Positions 49,301 through 57,960 of a stretch of DNA of 64,000 nt are shown here, one piece after another. The position numbers and the translations under genes are program-made. Numbering within the stretch: position 1 is the stretch's first letter; each line of letters starts with the position of its first letter. The stretch spans positions 1-64,000 of the IMG/VR virus record IMGVR_UViG_3300010354_000002, one strand, 5' to 3'. The stretch is from a virus. A model generated the notes under the pieces. It made no database searches. It had not been told where the DNA came from and saw only the letters and a program-made list of their open reading frames with translations.

Positions 49301-51033
49301 TTGTGATTGACATGTGTTCTCCAAGCAACAGTGCCCAAGCAGTAGACGCACAGGAAACCACATATCCATATGACGAGGACTGGACATCGCAGGGTGGCTC
49401 AGAGGATTCCTACCGCCGCATAGGGGAGGGGTATCTAACAGGATTGTTGTATGCGTCGAACATCAAGATTGTCTCGGACGCAAATCGCTCGTACACCATC
49501 AATCACATCAAATGTCGCCGCATAGGTGAGACCGTGCGTGTATCTAACCTGCCGAGCCGACCAATCCCCGACGTTCCCGATCCTGACCGAGACAAGGGCA
49601 GTTACTGGTTCAAGCAACGACCTGACACCATCTTCCACGATCCAGATGAGCCACCACCGCCACCGGGTGAGGAAGATCCGTTTGCGACCACGACGAAGCA
49701 CTATGTGCGTCATTGTTTCACCTGCGACCTAGACGGCAGACTGATTGCCGCAGAATGGTCGGATTGTGAATGGCAACAAACTACTGGTGGTGTTAGTGGC
49801 GTTGTAACCAATACGTTGTTGCAGAACTCCATTACGTGGCTTGCGGATCGCATCAACTCCAACTCGTTGCTGCCCGGTTGGGCTGCGACAATCGCCGCGC
49901 CCATGCCGGGATCTTCTGGCCCATTGTGTTACTACAACCGCAATAGGAAAATGGTGGGGTTGCTGGGTGGAGGTTTGTATTGGGACCCGCCAAGCATCTA
50001 TGCGGCGCAAGGCCAATGGGTCACAGGGCTTGACCGTATTGCCTACGACCCGAACCCTGATATTGATCAAGGCATTCCGTGGCAAGGTGGCTATGATCGT
50101 CTTGAATCCTGCCCCGGCAAAGTCGGCGATGTCTTCCAGCATAAGAATGACATCACCAAACCAGAGGCACTTGTTCTACGGCTCGGGCAAGTCCGACGAG
50201 CACAGGCCGTAGGAATGGTTCTTGACCAGAATGGGCTTGCGGAGGTTGACGCCCGTCTAAATCTAAATCAGACAATCAACGGAACGTTGGAACTGCGAGG
50301 CACCGGTCTGAGCGATGCATTTGGTTATGCGCAGACGCTTCTTCCGCACGCAATTACCGGGCCGGACACCTCTACCGTTTCGTTTGAGCAAGGCGGCTCT
50401 GCGGATTACGATACGGTACGGCGTAAACGTTTCTATTTCCGTTGCGGTGTTGTTCAGGTTGGCGAGAGTACCTACATTGCGCTGTATCGGCATGGGCAAG
50501 ATCGGGCGTGCCTATACCATTACGTTGCAAACACGGGGTTGGTAGTCTGGGATTACCTTGGACAGCCGACCGATCCCGCATCAGCCAAGACGGAGACGGT
50601 CATTGACGACGCTACGGACGCCAGAATGCCATCTGCGTGGTTGCGCCCCGAAGAGTTCCACGAGGTTGTATATTTGCGAGGGACTAAACCTGTTTATGGA
50701 AAGTCAAACCAATTTGTGCGGAGTTGGAGATTGACCGAGATACCCGGCTCGGCTGAAGCCATCGCTGCTTGTCATCAAAACGGGCGACTCATCGTGGCTG
50801 CGTACCATGACAATCGCTGGTACGTTCGCGTTGGCAAAATGAATAAGGCCACTGGAGCCTATACGTTCAGTGCAGAATCCCCAATACTTGCCCAGAACGC
50901 CGCAAAACCACATGGACATCTCTATACAAGGGCAGATAACGTCATAGAATTTGCGTATCTCAATAGCAGCAATCAGCCGCGAGTGGTCAGATGTCATTCT
51001 CTATCGCTTGACGGGACAGGTACATGGGCATGA
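46312..51033 (+). CDS. Giant tail surface protein with Ala-rich repeat region, 1573 aa
   Basis: Starts at ATG 46312, seven bases after the fibre gene. Residues 1-165 form a beta-sandwich-like domain (AATWSNPGNIVADD-type, NVDYVNIDVTYSGS). Residues 165-490 are Ala/Ser/Thr/Asn-rich with repeats of [VR]RLQNAxA[DN]A (for example GTRLQNATADSG, GVRLQNAQGDAN, ALRLQNATANAT), suggesting a fibrous repeat. The remainder is beta-rich with many Trp, Tyr and Pro and an acidic Pro-run (PDEPPPPPGEEDPF). Position beside the tail fibre points to a receptor-binding or tail-needle role. Confidence 0.65.
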   Translation: MPSTGATFPASGSATSPPSPGGATWSNPGNIVADDTSNATLSSGNGISGRLVATQFGFNIGSVTVQGITVTIRGGYVGLSNPDEVFKAQLRNANGNTVGDAKTFSIPSNEEQTFTLGGTSDTWAAGLTSTDINDSDFGVEIWCEAADQPNYSVNVDYVNIDVTYSGSTTVDGTAFSTSTATTQATGVPVKTGSATPSSIATPSASASLTNIAAASSGSISTAQALVVRVATGAAVATPGASASVSGTRLQNATADSGASAFREATGVRLQNAQGDANGQALAVSNAVKVPTADASVQSSASASADALRLQNATANATSAAIFDTTGTRLQNAEADAQCMATASASTQNTANADASISSAAFADSLGVRGAVTSADISAGATAITAAQVIVQPTSSGNATATATATAVRIRTGLVSRQGRANANVSGMVVHRSVVNTFANSTALVTPTISKTGTAAAYGLVATSAEANLANGASASVTGSAIASVNAVLEGYRFGSLVQIQESNANLLTGETCEGGVTVLREERMVGGGTFGGRTMDTQWAGLLPPEECSFPVRRVRCSGSLSVPFGSLNWYDFMIGPPVPPGGTNPDPAIYEYGFRATFSTIWESRTVEEKETFVASNSGTNPLQADVTRNGKWKAEFDAELCIAHNEGGSSGTGANFDADPPHNSSVRIFYRLKRGGTYLYEVELGETKAIMSGTITTRPELPLPDGITLNATIQGATSCSHPQITATAYTSGTWRGADIAADKSVSAPSGNATASNGSGTSATIVLRALTPDPSGFWADLAQANAYMWKAVRLDYDLQAKRNAMESPFPDASSDKYFRANELVDTPPFQTTFGESRTLRYENSIVQVLTGDPLAVVAEASHSIPNQFGAIYMYDPAISKMDKYYLVKDRKMAGLSLSIPQATTNFTGTDTAVTGGPYGVQRSFAGTTLQYQPLMGYRYLEVAITETGSNSPGTPIKVIVERTAETEGEVPPTKEYTKDRLGNALESPGGGATATFVIDMCSPSNSAQAVDAQETTYPYDEDWTSQGGSEDSYRRIGEGYLTGLLYASNIKIVSDANRSYTINHIKCRRIGETVRVSNLPSRPIPDVPDPDRDKGSYWFKQRPDTIFHDPDEPPPPPGEEDPFATTTKHYVRHCFTCDLDGRLIAAEWSDCEWQQTTGGVSGVVTNTLLQNSITWLADRINSNSLLPGWAATIAAPMPGSSGPLCYYNRNRKMVGLLGGGLYWDPPSIYAAQGQWVTGLDRIAYDPNPDIDQGIPWQGGYDRLESCPGKVGDVFQHKNDITKPEALVLRLGQVRRAQAVGMVLDQNGLAEVDARLNLNQTINGTLELRGTGLSDAFGYAQTLLPHAITGPDTSTVSFEQGGSADYDTVRRKRFYFRCGVVQVGESTYIALYRHGQDRACLYHYVANTGLVVWDYLGQPTDPASAKTETVIDDATDARMPSAWLRPEEFHEVVYLRGTKPVYGKSNQFVRSWRLTEIPGSAEAIAACHQNGRLIVAAYHDNRWYVRVGKMNKATGAYTFSAESPILAQNAAKPHGHLYTRADNVIEFAYLNSSNQPRVVRCHSLSLDGTGTWA

Positions 51034-52304
51034 ACGAGCAGGACAACCCCGGGCAACTGCCAAAATTTGAGCATTACGATTTGCGTGATGCGAACTGGCA
51101 ACAAGCAAGCGACCAGCATCATGGCGCAGTGGTGAATCCCGATCAATTTGTATCCGCTGATCCAAAGATGCATGTCATGTCGTCCGACAACGGGCACATT
51201 AGGTTCAACTCAATGCGATTTGCACAGGCGTTGCAACGCAAAGGCGTTCGATCCATGTCTGGAGAGGAGTTTCACCGACAGGCTGTTGCCCGTGGGATTT
51301 CTCCAGAGGAACTTGCATGGGGCGGTTTGCATCCCAACCGATGGAAATATGCACCATTAATGACCCCAAGGGGTTGGCAACAGTATCTACAAATCAATCT
51401 GCCTTCCCTATTGATGAAAGATCAAGATGGCCTGAATCTTGGCGTCGTAGGGAATTTGGGTCCATTGGATCACGAAAAATTGCAGCGTCGCGGTTTCCAC
51501 GTTGAATCTCATGGTTTAGACAGGAACAAGGCAGATGGTGCAGTAGGTCTGAAAATTGATTTTACCCGTGGGCCGATGCGTACTATTCACGATGATGCTC
51601 AACATGAAGAGGTAGAGGGTCACGGATCGCCTCATATATTGCATTACAAAGGGTTTGACGTCACCGGGCCGAATGGTGACAAGACGTTGGCGGTAGAGCA
51701 GGTTCAAAGCGATTGGCATCAGAAGAAAAACGGCGGGTCAAGCAGTTCATTTACACCAAGTGGCAAACGCATCGTAAACATTGAGGATGAAAACTGGCCT
51801 GCGCATGATCCATATAAAAAAATAGGCCGACCTTCTTTCCTAGATTTGCCATTCGGTCAACGGGACAATGGCGAATGGGAGAACCTAGCATTGCGTATGG
51901 CTCTCCATGTCGCCGCTCACAAGGGGTTTGATCGTATTGCCCTACCGTATGCGGACGTGGCGGATAAAACGTGGTGGCAAAACGGTCGAGAGCAAAAACT
52001 GTATGGCGATGGTTGGACGCACGTCTTGAAGCGCAACGGCGTAACTCTACCCCGGGAAGCAGACAAGATCGCTCGCTCACTGAAGGATCTCGGTGTAGTG
52101 CGCGGACAATGGAAGATGCCTATTGGAGTTGGTGGCGGTCCTGAACGAACCCTGTCAACGCTGGAACTTACACCAGCCGCGCGAGAGCACTTGATTCGCA
52201 ATGGCCTGACTCCTTGGGGTTCAGACAATCCTCGCGACATGGTACGCGCAATGAAGGCATTGCCCATTCGTGTTTCAATGAGAGGAAACTTTTGGAATGG
52301 ATAA
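51030..52304 (+). CDS. QSDW-module protein of polyvalent family, 424 aa, copy 6
   Basis: ATG 51030 gives an ATGA overlap with the previous stop and aligns exactly with its paralogue (MNEQDNPGQLP versus MDNEATPGQLP), so I prefer it to ATG 51024. VEQVQSDWHQKKN near residue 222, LALRMALHVAAHKGFDRIAL near 290 and LTPAAREHLIRNGLTPWG near 380 reproduce the classic polyvalent QSDW domain better than the large fused modules. It sits between tail fibre and baseplate genes. Confidence 0.75.
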   Translation: MNEQDNPGQLPKFEHYDLRDANWQQASDQHHGAVVNPDQFVSADPKMHVMSSDNGHIRFNSMRFAQALQRKGVRSMSGEEFHRQAVARGISPEELAWGGLHPNRWKYAPLMTPRGWQQYLQINLPSLLMKDQDGLNLGVVGNLGPLDHEKLQRRGFHVESHGLDRNKADGAVGLKIDFTRGPMRTIHDDAQHEEVEGHGSPHILHYKGFDVTGPNGDKTLAVEQVQSDWHQKKNGGSSSSFTPSGKRIVNIEDENWPAHDPYKKIGRPSFLDLPFGQRDNGEWENLALRMALHVAAHKGFDRIALPYADVADKTWWQNGREQKLYGDGWTHVLKRNGVTLPREADKIARSLKDLGVVRGQWKMPIGVGGGPERTLSTLELTPAAREHLIRNGLTPWGSDNPRDMVRAMKALPIRVSMRGNFWNG

Positions 52305-53574
52305 CGAGGCTACGCCGGGACAACTTCCACGGTTTGAACGATTTGATTCATCTGATTCCAACTGGTCGCAAACAGCCTCAGCCCATCCGGGAGCCGTGCG
52401 TTCCAAGTTGGGAGGTATGCGATTTCATTCATTGCGTGTCGCAGAGGGCTTGAGGCGTAAAAACGTCGGTCCTATTTCCGCGCCCGACATGTATCGCCAG
52501 ATGATTGGGCGTGGCGTCTCCAAACAAGAAGCGGCATTTGCCGGTCTTCATCCAAATATGCATGACAATCTGCCTGCCATGACACCGTCTCAATGGCATC
52601 AATATATGTCGCAAAAGTTGCCTAAATTGTCAATGCAGAATCAAGATGGACTAAATTCAGGAATCTACGGCAACCTGTTGACGCAACAATATGGAATGCG
52701 AACGCCGATGGAGAGGATGTGGCAAAAGGGATATATGCCGTCACGTCATGGCGTTGGAGGCAATAAGACCGAACATACGGGTGCAGTCAGCATGACGATG
52801 GATGACCCAAGGTTGTCGTATTTTGGAATTCATCACCAAGCCGTTAAGGGGCATGGTGACCCTCACATTGTCCACTACAAAGGATTCAATGTGGTAGATC
52901 CGCATGGCGGCATCTCCGTCGTGTTGGATCAAGTTCAATCCGATTGGCATCAAAAGAAGCACAATGTGCAGGAGGAAGACTTCGACCCTTGGGACATGGC
53001 CGATAAAAAGGACATGCGCAAGCACAAGGAAAAGAAAGCGGAACTGCGAGACAACGTCAGGACATTTGAGCATGCGGATTGGCCTACGCATGATTTGTTT
53101 GACGCACACTTCCCCACTTACTTGGATTTGCCATTCGGGCATAGTGACAATGGAGAGTGGGAAAACCTTGCCCTGCGTATGGCTTTGCACAATGCTGCTC
53201 ATCAGGGAGCCGACCGTATTGCATTGCCGTTGGCCGATCACGATCAAGATCGTTTTTGGCAAAATGGACTTCAAGTGCCACTTCGACAGGCGGATGACAA
53301 TGTTGTTCGCAGGAACTCAGTCACCCTGCCGCGTGAGGCGGCAAAAATTGCCCAGACGTTGCGTGATCAGGGAGTAAAGACCGGCACATGGAATTTTCCT
53401 GTTCCGCTATATGGCAAATCAGTTCAGTTGAATACAATTGAGTTGACGCCCGAGGCCCGTAGAACGCTTATCATGCATGGCCTTGCGCCATTTTCAACCA
53501 TGAACCCGCGAGATATTCATCGTGCTATCAAAGCATTGCCCGTCGTGATCCGCAGGCGCAAGGAATCTTTGTAA
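52297..53574 (+). CDS. QSDW-module protein of polyvalent family, 425 aa, copy 7
   Basis: Starts at ATG 52297, eight bases before the previous stop. PGQLPRFERFDSSDSNWSQ, VLDQVQSDWHQKKH (about residue 210), LALRMALHNAAHQGADRIAL and LTPEARRTLIMHGLAPF match the upstream paralogue throughout, so these two are a tandem duplication. Both may be structural or packaged. Enzyme activity is not known. Confidence 0.75.
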   Translation: MDNEATPGQLPRFERFDSSDSNWSQTASAHPGAVRSKLGGMRFHSLRVAEGLRRKNVGPISAPDMYRQMIGRGVSKQEAAFAGLHPNMHDNLPAMTPSQWHQYMSQKLPKLSMQNQDGLNSGIYGNLLTQQYGMRTPMERMWQKGYMPSRHGVGGNKTEHTGAVSMTMDDPRLSYFGIHHQAVKGHGDPHIVHYKGFNVVDPHGGISVVLDQVQSDWHQKKHNVQEEDFDPWDMADKKDMRKHKEKKAELRDNVRTFEHADWPTHDLFDAHFPTYLDLPFGHSDNGEWENLALRMALHNAAHQGADRIALPLADHDQDRFWQNGLQVPLRQADDNVVRRNSVTLPREAAKIAQTLRDQGVKTGTWNFPVPLYGKSVQLNTIELTPEARRTLIMHGLAPFSTMNPRDIHRAIKALPVVIRRRKESL

Positions 53575-56558
53575 TGCCAGACCCTCCGCTTATGCCGCTC
53601 CAGACATCTGGCAAGGTCTCCGTGACGGGGGCTATTGCATTTGGGGACATTCACGCCATTCATGGGAATCAACTTCAACCGTCATTTGTCTGGGTGGATC
53701 ACATGGGTGGCACGATCATGGACACCCTCACCGACCCGACTAATATGAAGGCCGACCGAGTTTTGGGAGTGTCTCACGCTGCACCGGTATTTGTTCCATT
53801 CCATCAAAAGATAGAATCTTCCAACGTCACCTTGCCAGTTGACAACACGCAATACATTCCGGGGATGGCAATCCCCATTGTCTCGTGGACCTGTACAAAC
53901 ACAGGCTCCGTGACGCCTAAGCAAACTGCATATGCGGATCGTTATTTCGGGTTTGAATATTTCGAGACGGTGCTGCCGGAAGCGGCCAACCTAAGCGACG
54001 CCACTAATCTCTGGCAAATCTATGAGGCTAGCCAGTATCGCAATACCGACGGTGGTTCCGTCGTGTCGTTTGATGAACAGGGCTTTACGTTGTTCATCCA
54101 GAAGCAAAAACTTGGATATGTAAACACGGTTAACCCTACCAATATCTCAATCTCTTGGGAAGTCTACACAAAGGGCGCAGACAAGTCCGGCACGGAACCC
54201 GGCGTATTTGAACTCACCCTATACCAGAACAAGCCGCCTGAACTTACCCTTGATGGTCGCTCGCTGCGATCTGCTATGAGTTTTGGCACGCACCCGATTG
54301 GCATGATCGGCTCCATGGGCAATGCTGATCTGACGTTGCAACAGTTCGTTCAGGTCATGATTGTCGGTGGGAGAATGCAGGTAACTGTGCCGGGCACTGG
54401 AGTGCCGATTGTCGTACACCTTGAGCGCATTTGGCATGCGACCGTAAGTGGAATTCCAGTCAACAAAGATCAAGAGCCACAAATCGCATACGCCTACGTG
54501 CCAAAGGGTGTTGCGGATCGCCTTCCTGCGTCTCTTGGCGGGTATTCCGACATTGATATCTATCGTTGGCCATCCGGGCAGCACCCAATCATGGGTGTCG
54601 GCGGCAACGCGACCAAGTTCATCGTTACGGATCGGTGGCCAGCAGGAACGTGTCCTGACATCCCTGCAGAGACGCTATCGGACGAGTTTGACGTTATCAA
54701 GAGCAATACCAACCTTGAAGCCGGGATCGAAATTGGAATCCTAGAGCCTCGCATTGGCAAGGTGACATTGTCGGTAAAGGGCTTTAGCCAATACTCGTTC
54801 TCACTGCATCCGATGCGTTTTGCGAACAACTTTTCCTATACATCCATCCAGCAACAGTTGGGCTTCACGCCAAGCGTCACCACGCCGCCGACGTTTGACC
54901 TGCATATGCATGCCGATATCGCCAAGAACCTTGATTCTGGCGAGACGCATACCTGCAAGCATATACCTACTGCTCAGGTCACGCTGACAGACGAGCACCT
55001 TGCCGGTTCACAGATAAGCCAATACAGCCTGTCCTGCGTTTCAACTGAAACGCCGTTTGCTTACGCTGGCATCAATACAGTGCGATACACGCCCGGTATT
55101 GAGCGCATCTCCATTCGTTACGCTGGGATCACCGAACTAGACCCTCCTGACGAGGAGACCTACAACATCTTCGCCGTAGGCGAGGGGCAAAATGGGTGTG
55201 CTGAATATTTGGTTTCGGTGACAGAAGAGTCATCGTTCGACTTCGGTGGCATGCGTGTGCATCAAAACCTTGGTGCTACTTTCAACAACTACTCCGGCAT
55301 CCAGCAATTTGCGCAGGATACCGGTGTGCGAGGGGCTGGGAATATCGCCCTCTGTTGGCGGTGGGGCTACAAGCATAGCGAGGGCATCAATGGGCAGGAA
55401 GGCCCAGCATGGTGGTCTACTGAGGAAGAGCCGGTCTACGGCCCCGGGTGGGGACGCCTATACGGATTCTGCGATACCTACGCCTTCTCTGGCACTACCG
55501 GGCGATACAGCCTGACGTTGCAGGGCAAGTCCATGATGGCTCGCCTTGACGACACTGTTTTCCACGCTCCGCCCAACATGGATGGCTGGAACCACTACCG
55601 GGCTGTGTACACGCTGCTATCCATGGCCGGAATACCGGACAGCCGAATTGGCTTCATGACCGAGGTGCCGGATGATCCCTATGGACTTGAGGCGACCGAC
55701 CCCGACTTTGATACGGGCGGCTATTTCTTGCCTGTAGGTGTCGGCTCCAACCCATGGACGCCGATTGCTCGCAGCATGACCGTGGGCCAGTTGATGGGCA
55801 TGATTCAGCAGGTCACGCAGTTCATTCTGTATGTGGACGACCTTGGGATTTGGCGTTACGAGCCATTCATGCGCGACGCAACCGGCAACCCGAAGCGTAT
55901 TTTTCGAGAGTATTATCCGTACGACTCAAATCAGGGCCTTACGCAAATGTGGGATGTGAATGTCACAATCTCAACTGCGGACGTCCGCAACGAGGTTATT
56001 CTGGTCGGTATTGACGCATATAACCCCTTGACGTTCCTTGACCCTATCTTCGCAGCCGAGCGCGACGAACTCTCCATAAATGCGAACCCAAGCCAGCAAC
56101 CGGCAAACTACATCGGCTGGAAGAAAAACTTCGCAATGACTGATTCACGCTTCGCCACAGCGGAGTTCGCCAAGAAAACGGCAAAGCGTCTGTTTGACAC
56201 CATGCGTCAACCAGCGGTGATTGTCACGTTCTCCTGTTGGGGACAGCCTGATATCTATCCTATGGATTTCATCGGAGTTGAATATCAGCGATCTGGATTG
56301 TCTGGATTCCCTGCGGTGCTTGGTGTCTCGGAGGAGGCAGACAATACCATTCCGCTGTTTGTCACCAAGATTTCCACAACCATCACTCGGACTGCCCGAG
56401 GGCTTATCCCAACGAGTCGCATTGAGGCTCGCTACATCCCGCTTGAGGCATATCAAGACCTTGGCGATGGAGTGAGTTCGCTAGGCAAAACAAAGGGCGA
56501 CAGTTCAATGAGTAACGGCAACAATACAGGTGGCGGTACAGGGCAAGTAGGCCCGTAA
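53574..56558 (+). CDS. Baseplate hub-like tail protein, 994 aa
   Basis: ATG 53574 overlaps the previous stop (TAATG). Residues 650-960 follow the pattern of tail hub proteins of the gpD/gp27 type: LMGMIQQVTQFILYVDDLGI, then STADVRNEVILVGIDAYNPL, SRFATAEFAKKTAKRLFDTM, DIYPMDFIGVEY and an end with KISTTITR. The N-terminal 640 residues are beta-rich and may form the outer plate. Followed by a strong terminator. Confidence 0.65.
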   Translation: MPDPPLMPLQTSGKVSVTGAIAFGDIHAIHGNQLQPSFVWVDHMGGTIMDTLTDPTNMKADRVLGVSHAAPVFVPFHQKIESSNVTLPVDNTQYIPGMAIPIVSWTCTNTGSVTPKQTAYADRYFGFEYFETVLPEAANLSDATNLWQIYEASQYRNTDGGSVVSFDEQGFTLFIQKQKLGYVNTVNPTNISISWEVYTKGADKSGTEPGVFELTLYQNKPPELTLDGRSLRSAMSFGTHPIGMIGSMGNADLTLQQFVQVMIVGGRMQVTVPGTGVPIVVHLERIWHATVSGIPVNKDQEPQIAYAYVPKGVADRLPASLGGYSDIDIYRWPSGQHPIMGVGGNATKFIVTDRWPAGTCPDIPAETLSDEFDVIKSNTNLEAGIEIGILEPRIGKVTLSVKGFSQYSFSLHPMRFANNFSYTSIQQQLGFTPSVTTPPTFDLHMHADIAKNLDSGETHTCKHIPTAQVTLTDEHLAGSQISQYSLSCVSTETPFAYAGINTVRYTPGIERISIRYAGITELDPPDEETYNIFAVGEGQNGCAEYLVSVTEESSFDFGGMRVHQNLGATFNNYSGIQQFAQDTGVRGAGNIALCWRWGYKHSEGINGQEGPAWWSTEEEPVYGPGWGRLYGFCDTYAFSGTTGRYSLTLQGKSMMARLDDTVFHAPPNMDGWNHYRAVYTLLSMAGIPDSRIGFMTEVPDDPYGLEATDPDFDTGGYFLPVGVGSNPWTPIARSMTVGQLMGMIQQVTQFILYVDDLGIWRYEPFMRDATGNPKRIFREYYPYDSNQGLTQMWDVNVTISTADVRNEVILVGIDAYNPLTFLDPIFAAERDELSINANPSQQPANYIGWKKNFAMTDSRFATAEFAKKTAKRLFDTMRQPAVIVTFSCWGQPDIYPMDFIGVEYQRSGLSGFPAVLGVSEEADNTIPLFVTKISTTITRTARGLIPTSRIEARYIPLEAYQDLGDGVSSLGKTKGDSSMSNGNNTGGGTGQVGP

Positions 56559-56565
56559 CACACAA

Positions 56566-56591
56566 AAGGCCATGGATTTCTCCATGGCCTT
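56566..56591. terminator. Terminator after the tail hub gene
   Basis: AAGGCCATGG (56566-56575) pairs perfectly over ten bases with CCATGGCCTT (56582-56591) with a six-base loop, 8 bases after the hub gene stop. It is symmetric and may also serve the converging gene 56619-56975. Confidence 0.8.
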
Positions 56592-56618
56592 CGTTGCGTC
56601 TATGATGCTCCAACCGGC

Positions 56619-56975
56619 TCAGAATGTCCAGTCGTAGTAGTAATCCCTAGCCCCAATCAGGAAACGTTGGCCGTTTTTCTGGCCCTGACCTTTGATCACC
56701 CACTTGCCATTGGAACGCAGGGTGACAATGATGCGGGGTGCGTTGGGGTTGGGGGTGATGATCCAATCCTGATGGCCAATCCCGAGAGGCTTCGTCTGGT
56801 CGGCTACCACATCGTCCTCTTGAACGACAATGGACCTGCCAGACTTGCTGACCTCAACGATGGTGTACACGCTGCGGTCGCTGTACCAAATGGCGGTGGC
56901 ACCGAGTCCAACCTCGGGAGTGGTCGTGTTCTTGCAGTTGGCGAACACCTGATTCTGAAGAGATCCGTAGTACAT
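56619..56975 (-). CDS. Small beta-rich paralogue family protein, 118 aa
   Basis: Start at ATG 56975 with AAAGG about nine bases upstream. VGLGATAIWYSDRSVYTIVE, RSIVVQEDDVVAD, TLRSNGKWVIKGQGQKNG and RFLIGARDYYYD align with gene 29619-29942 (shared SDRxxYxIVxV and NGxWVxxGQ blocks) and partly with 19237-19446. Function unknown. Confidence 0.65.
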   Translation of the reverse strand: MYYGSLQNQVFANCKNTTTPEVGLGATAIWYSDRSVYTIVEVSKSGRSIVVQEDDVVADQTKPLGIGHQDWIITPNPNAPRIIVTLRSNGKWVIKGQGQKNGQRFLIGARDYYYDWTF

Positions 56976-56990
56976 TTCAATCAACCTTTC

Positions 56991-57045
56991 GTGTGGCCGT
57001 TCTGGCCGACACACACAGGATACCTGCCCTGTTCTGCGTTGTCAA
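56991..57045 (-). promoter_or_regulatory. Class I promoter-hairpin cassette
   Basis: Minus strand: -35 TTGACA (57040-57045), 17-bp spacer, -10 TATCCT (57017-57022), hairpin GTGT..GGCC-AGAAC-GGCCACAC at 56991-57012, AAAGG. A T5 tract lies upstream of the -35. Confidence 0.8.
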
Positions 57046-57058
57046 GTACAGTCAAAAA

Positions 57059-57349
57059 TTAATCGTAGTCAGGCTGGCTGCGATAGTCGTCGTACTTGCG
57101 CACGGCTTCGTCTATGTCGTATTGATCTAGGTTTACGACTGCGAGTGCGGTATCCCATGGCAACGCTCGCTCGTCAGACCATCCATGCTCACGGCTATTT
57201 GGGGTGACGATGCAGTATTCGGCGACGGCCCTCAATTCCTTAGGGTAGAACGTCACCAGCATCAGCACCTTGTGGCTATTACCGGCTTCAGCCGTTGCCA
57301 CATATTGAAGATACTGCCCATCGAACCCGCCCACTGATTCTATAGTCAT
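57059..57349 (-). CDS. Hypothetical protein, 96 aa
   Basis: ATG 57349, with AGAGAGGATCACA upstream. Beta-rich (YLQYVATAEAGNSHKVLMLV), then VAEYCIVTPNSREHGWSDER and a helical acidic end. No family recognised. The leader has a C-UUCG-G hairpin at 57376-57401. Confidence 0.55.
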   Translation of the reverse strand: MTIESVGGFDGQYLQYVATAEAGNSHKVLMLVTFYPKELRAVAEYCIVTPNSREHGWSDERALPWDTALAVVNLDQYDIDEAVRKYDDYRSQPDYD

Positions 57350-57375
57350 ATTGTGATCCTCTCTTTGCCTGCAAA

Positions 57376-57401
57376 GGGCAGGAGGCCGAAGCCTCCTGCC
57401 C
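57376..57401 (-). promoter_or_regulatory. UUCG-capped leader hairpin
   Basis: GGGCAGGAGGC and GCCTCCTGCCC pair over 11 bases around TTCG on the minus-strand RNA (C-UUCG-G). It lies between genes 57408-57602 and 57059-57349. It could act as a terminator only weakly because just three U follow. Confidence 0.75.
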
Positions 57402-57407
57402 TGCCAT

Positions 57408-57602
57408 TCAGGCTTCGTCGTCTGCCGTGTGTTGCCCGGGCACGGTCACAAGACCGGCTTCGATGAGGGCTTGGGCAGTCCGCCCATAGTGCCCCTGCAA
57501 CGTCCACGCCAACCCCGAGTCCACGAGGGACTGGAACAGGGCGACGACCTCCTCTTCGTTCAGTTCGCCCTGCTCGTACGCAATGATGTCGTTGATAATC
57601 AT
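57408..57602 (-). CDS. Conserved small phage protein (YEQGEL...GHYGRTAQALIEAG), 64 aa
   Basis: Start at ATG 57602, since MIINDIIAYEQGELNEEEVV is the usual opening of this small family. VALFQSLVDSGLAWTLQGHY then GRTAQALIEAGLV follows the pattern in many phage genomes. All-helical. The function is unknown. Confidence 0.7.
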   Translation of the reverse strand: MIINDIIAYEQGELNEEEVVALFQSLVDSGLAWTLQGHYGRTAQALIEAGLVTVPGQHTADDEA

Positions 57603-57616
57603 GGTTCTTGCCTTTC

Positions 57617-57865
57617 TCAAATGTAGGGCAACGGCTTTACCAGCCCGTTGTCCCGAATAGCCTTGGCGATCTCTGCGGATGCCTGATTGCGGGGATCGAA
57701 GAAGTTGGCATCGTGATCCTCGGCGAGGTCTTCAACGATGGCCAGAAAATTACGGAACAGGTTCTGCTTCTCGGTGCGATGCAGCGCGCGGAAGCCGAAC
57801 TTGGCTTCGGTGGTAGACAGTCGGCTGGCCTCTGCCAGCAACTCGTACGAGTCTCTTGGTTCCAT
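57617..57865 (-). CDS. Small hypothetical protein, 82 aa
   Basis: ATG 57865 with AAAGGATTCTAGA upstream. Helical with charged ends (QNLFRNFLAIVEDLAEDHDA). No family recognised. First gene of the transcript from 57932-57960. Confidence 0.6.
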   Translation of the reverse strand: MEPRDSYELLAEASRLSTTEAKFGFRALHRTEKQNLFRNFLAIVEDLAEDHDANFFDPRNQASAEIAKAIRDNGLVKPLPYI

Positions 57866-57887
57866 TCTAGAATCCTTTCAGGTTACC

Positions 57888-57960
57888 GGGGCGATCAGCA
57901 ACTAAGTTCTGCGAATCGCCCCGTGGAGAGATACTACTACGCCTGTTCGGCGTTGTCAAG
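57888..57960 (-). promoter_or_regulatory. Class I promoter-hairpin cassette
   Basis: Minus strand: -35 TTGACA (57955-57960), 17-bp spacer, -10 TAGTAT (57932-57937), a nine-base-pair stem CGGGGCGAT/ATCGCCCCG at 57888-57924 with a longer 19-base loop, AAAGGATT. The -35 lies inside the 3-prime end of the methyltransferase gene. Confidence 0.75.

Noticed and set aside
57376-57401. Rho-independent terminator on the minus strand
   Set aside because: The UUCG-capped stem is very stable but only three U follow, so I list it as a leader hairpin.
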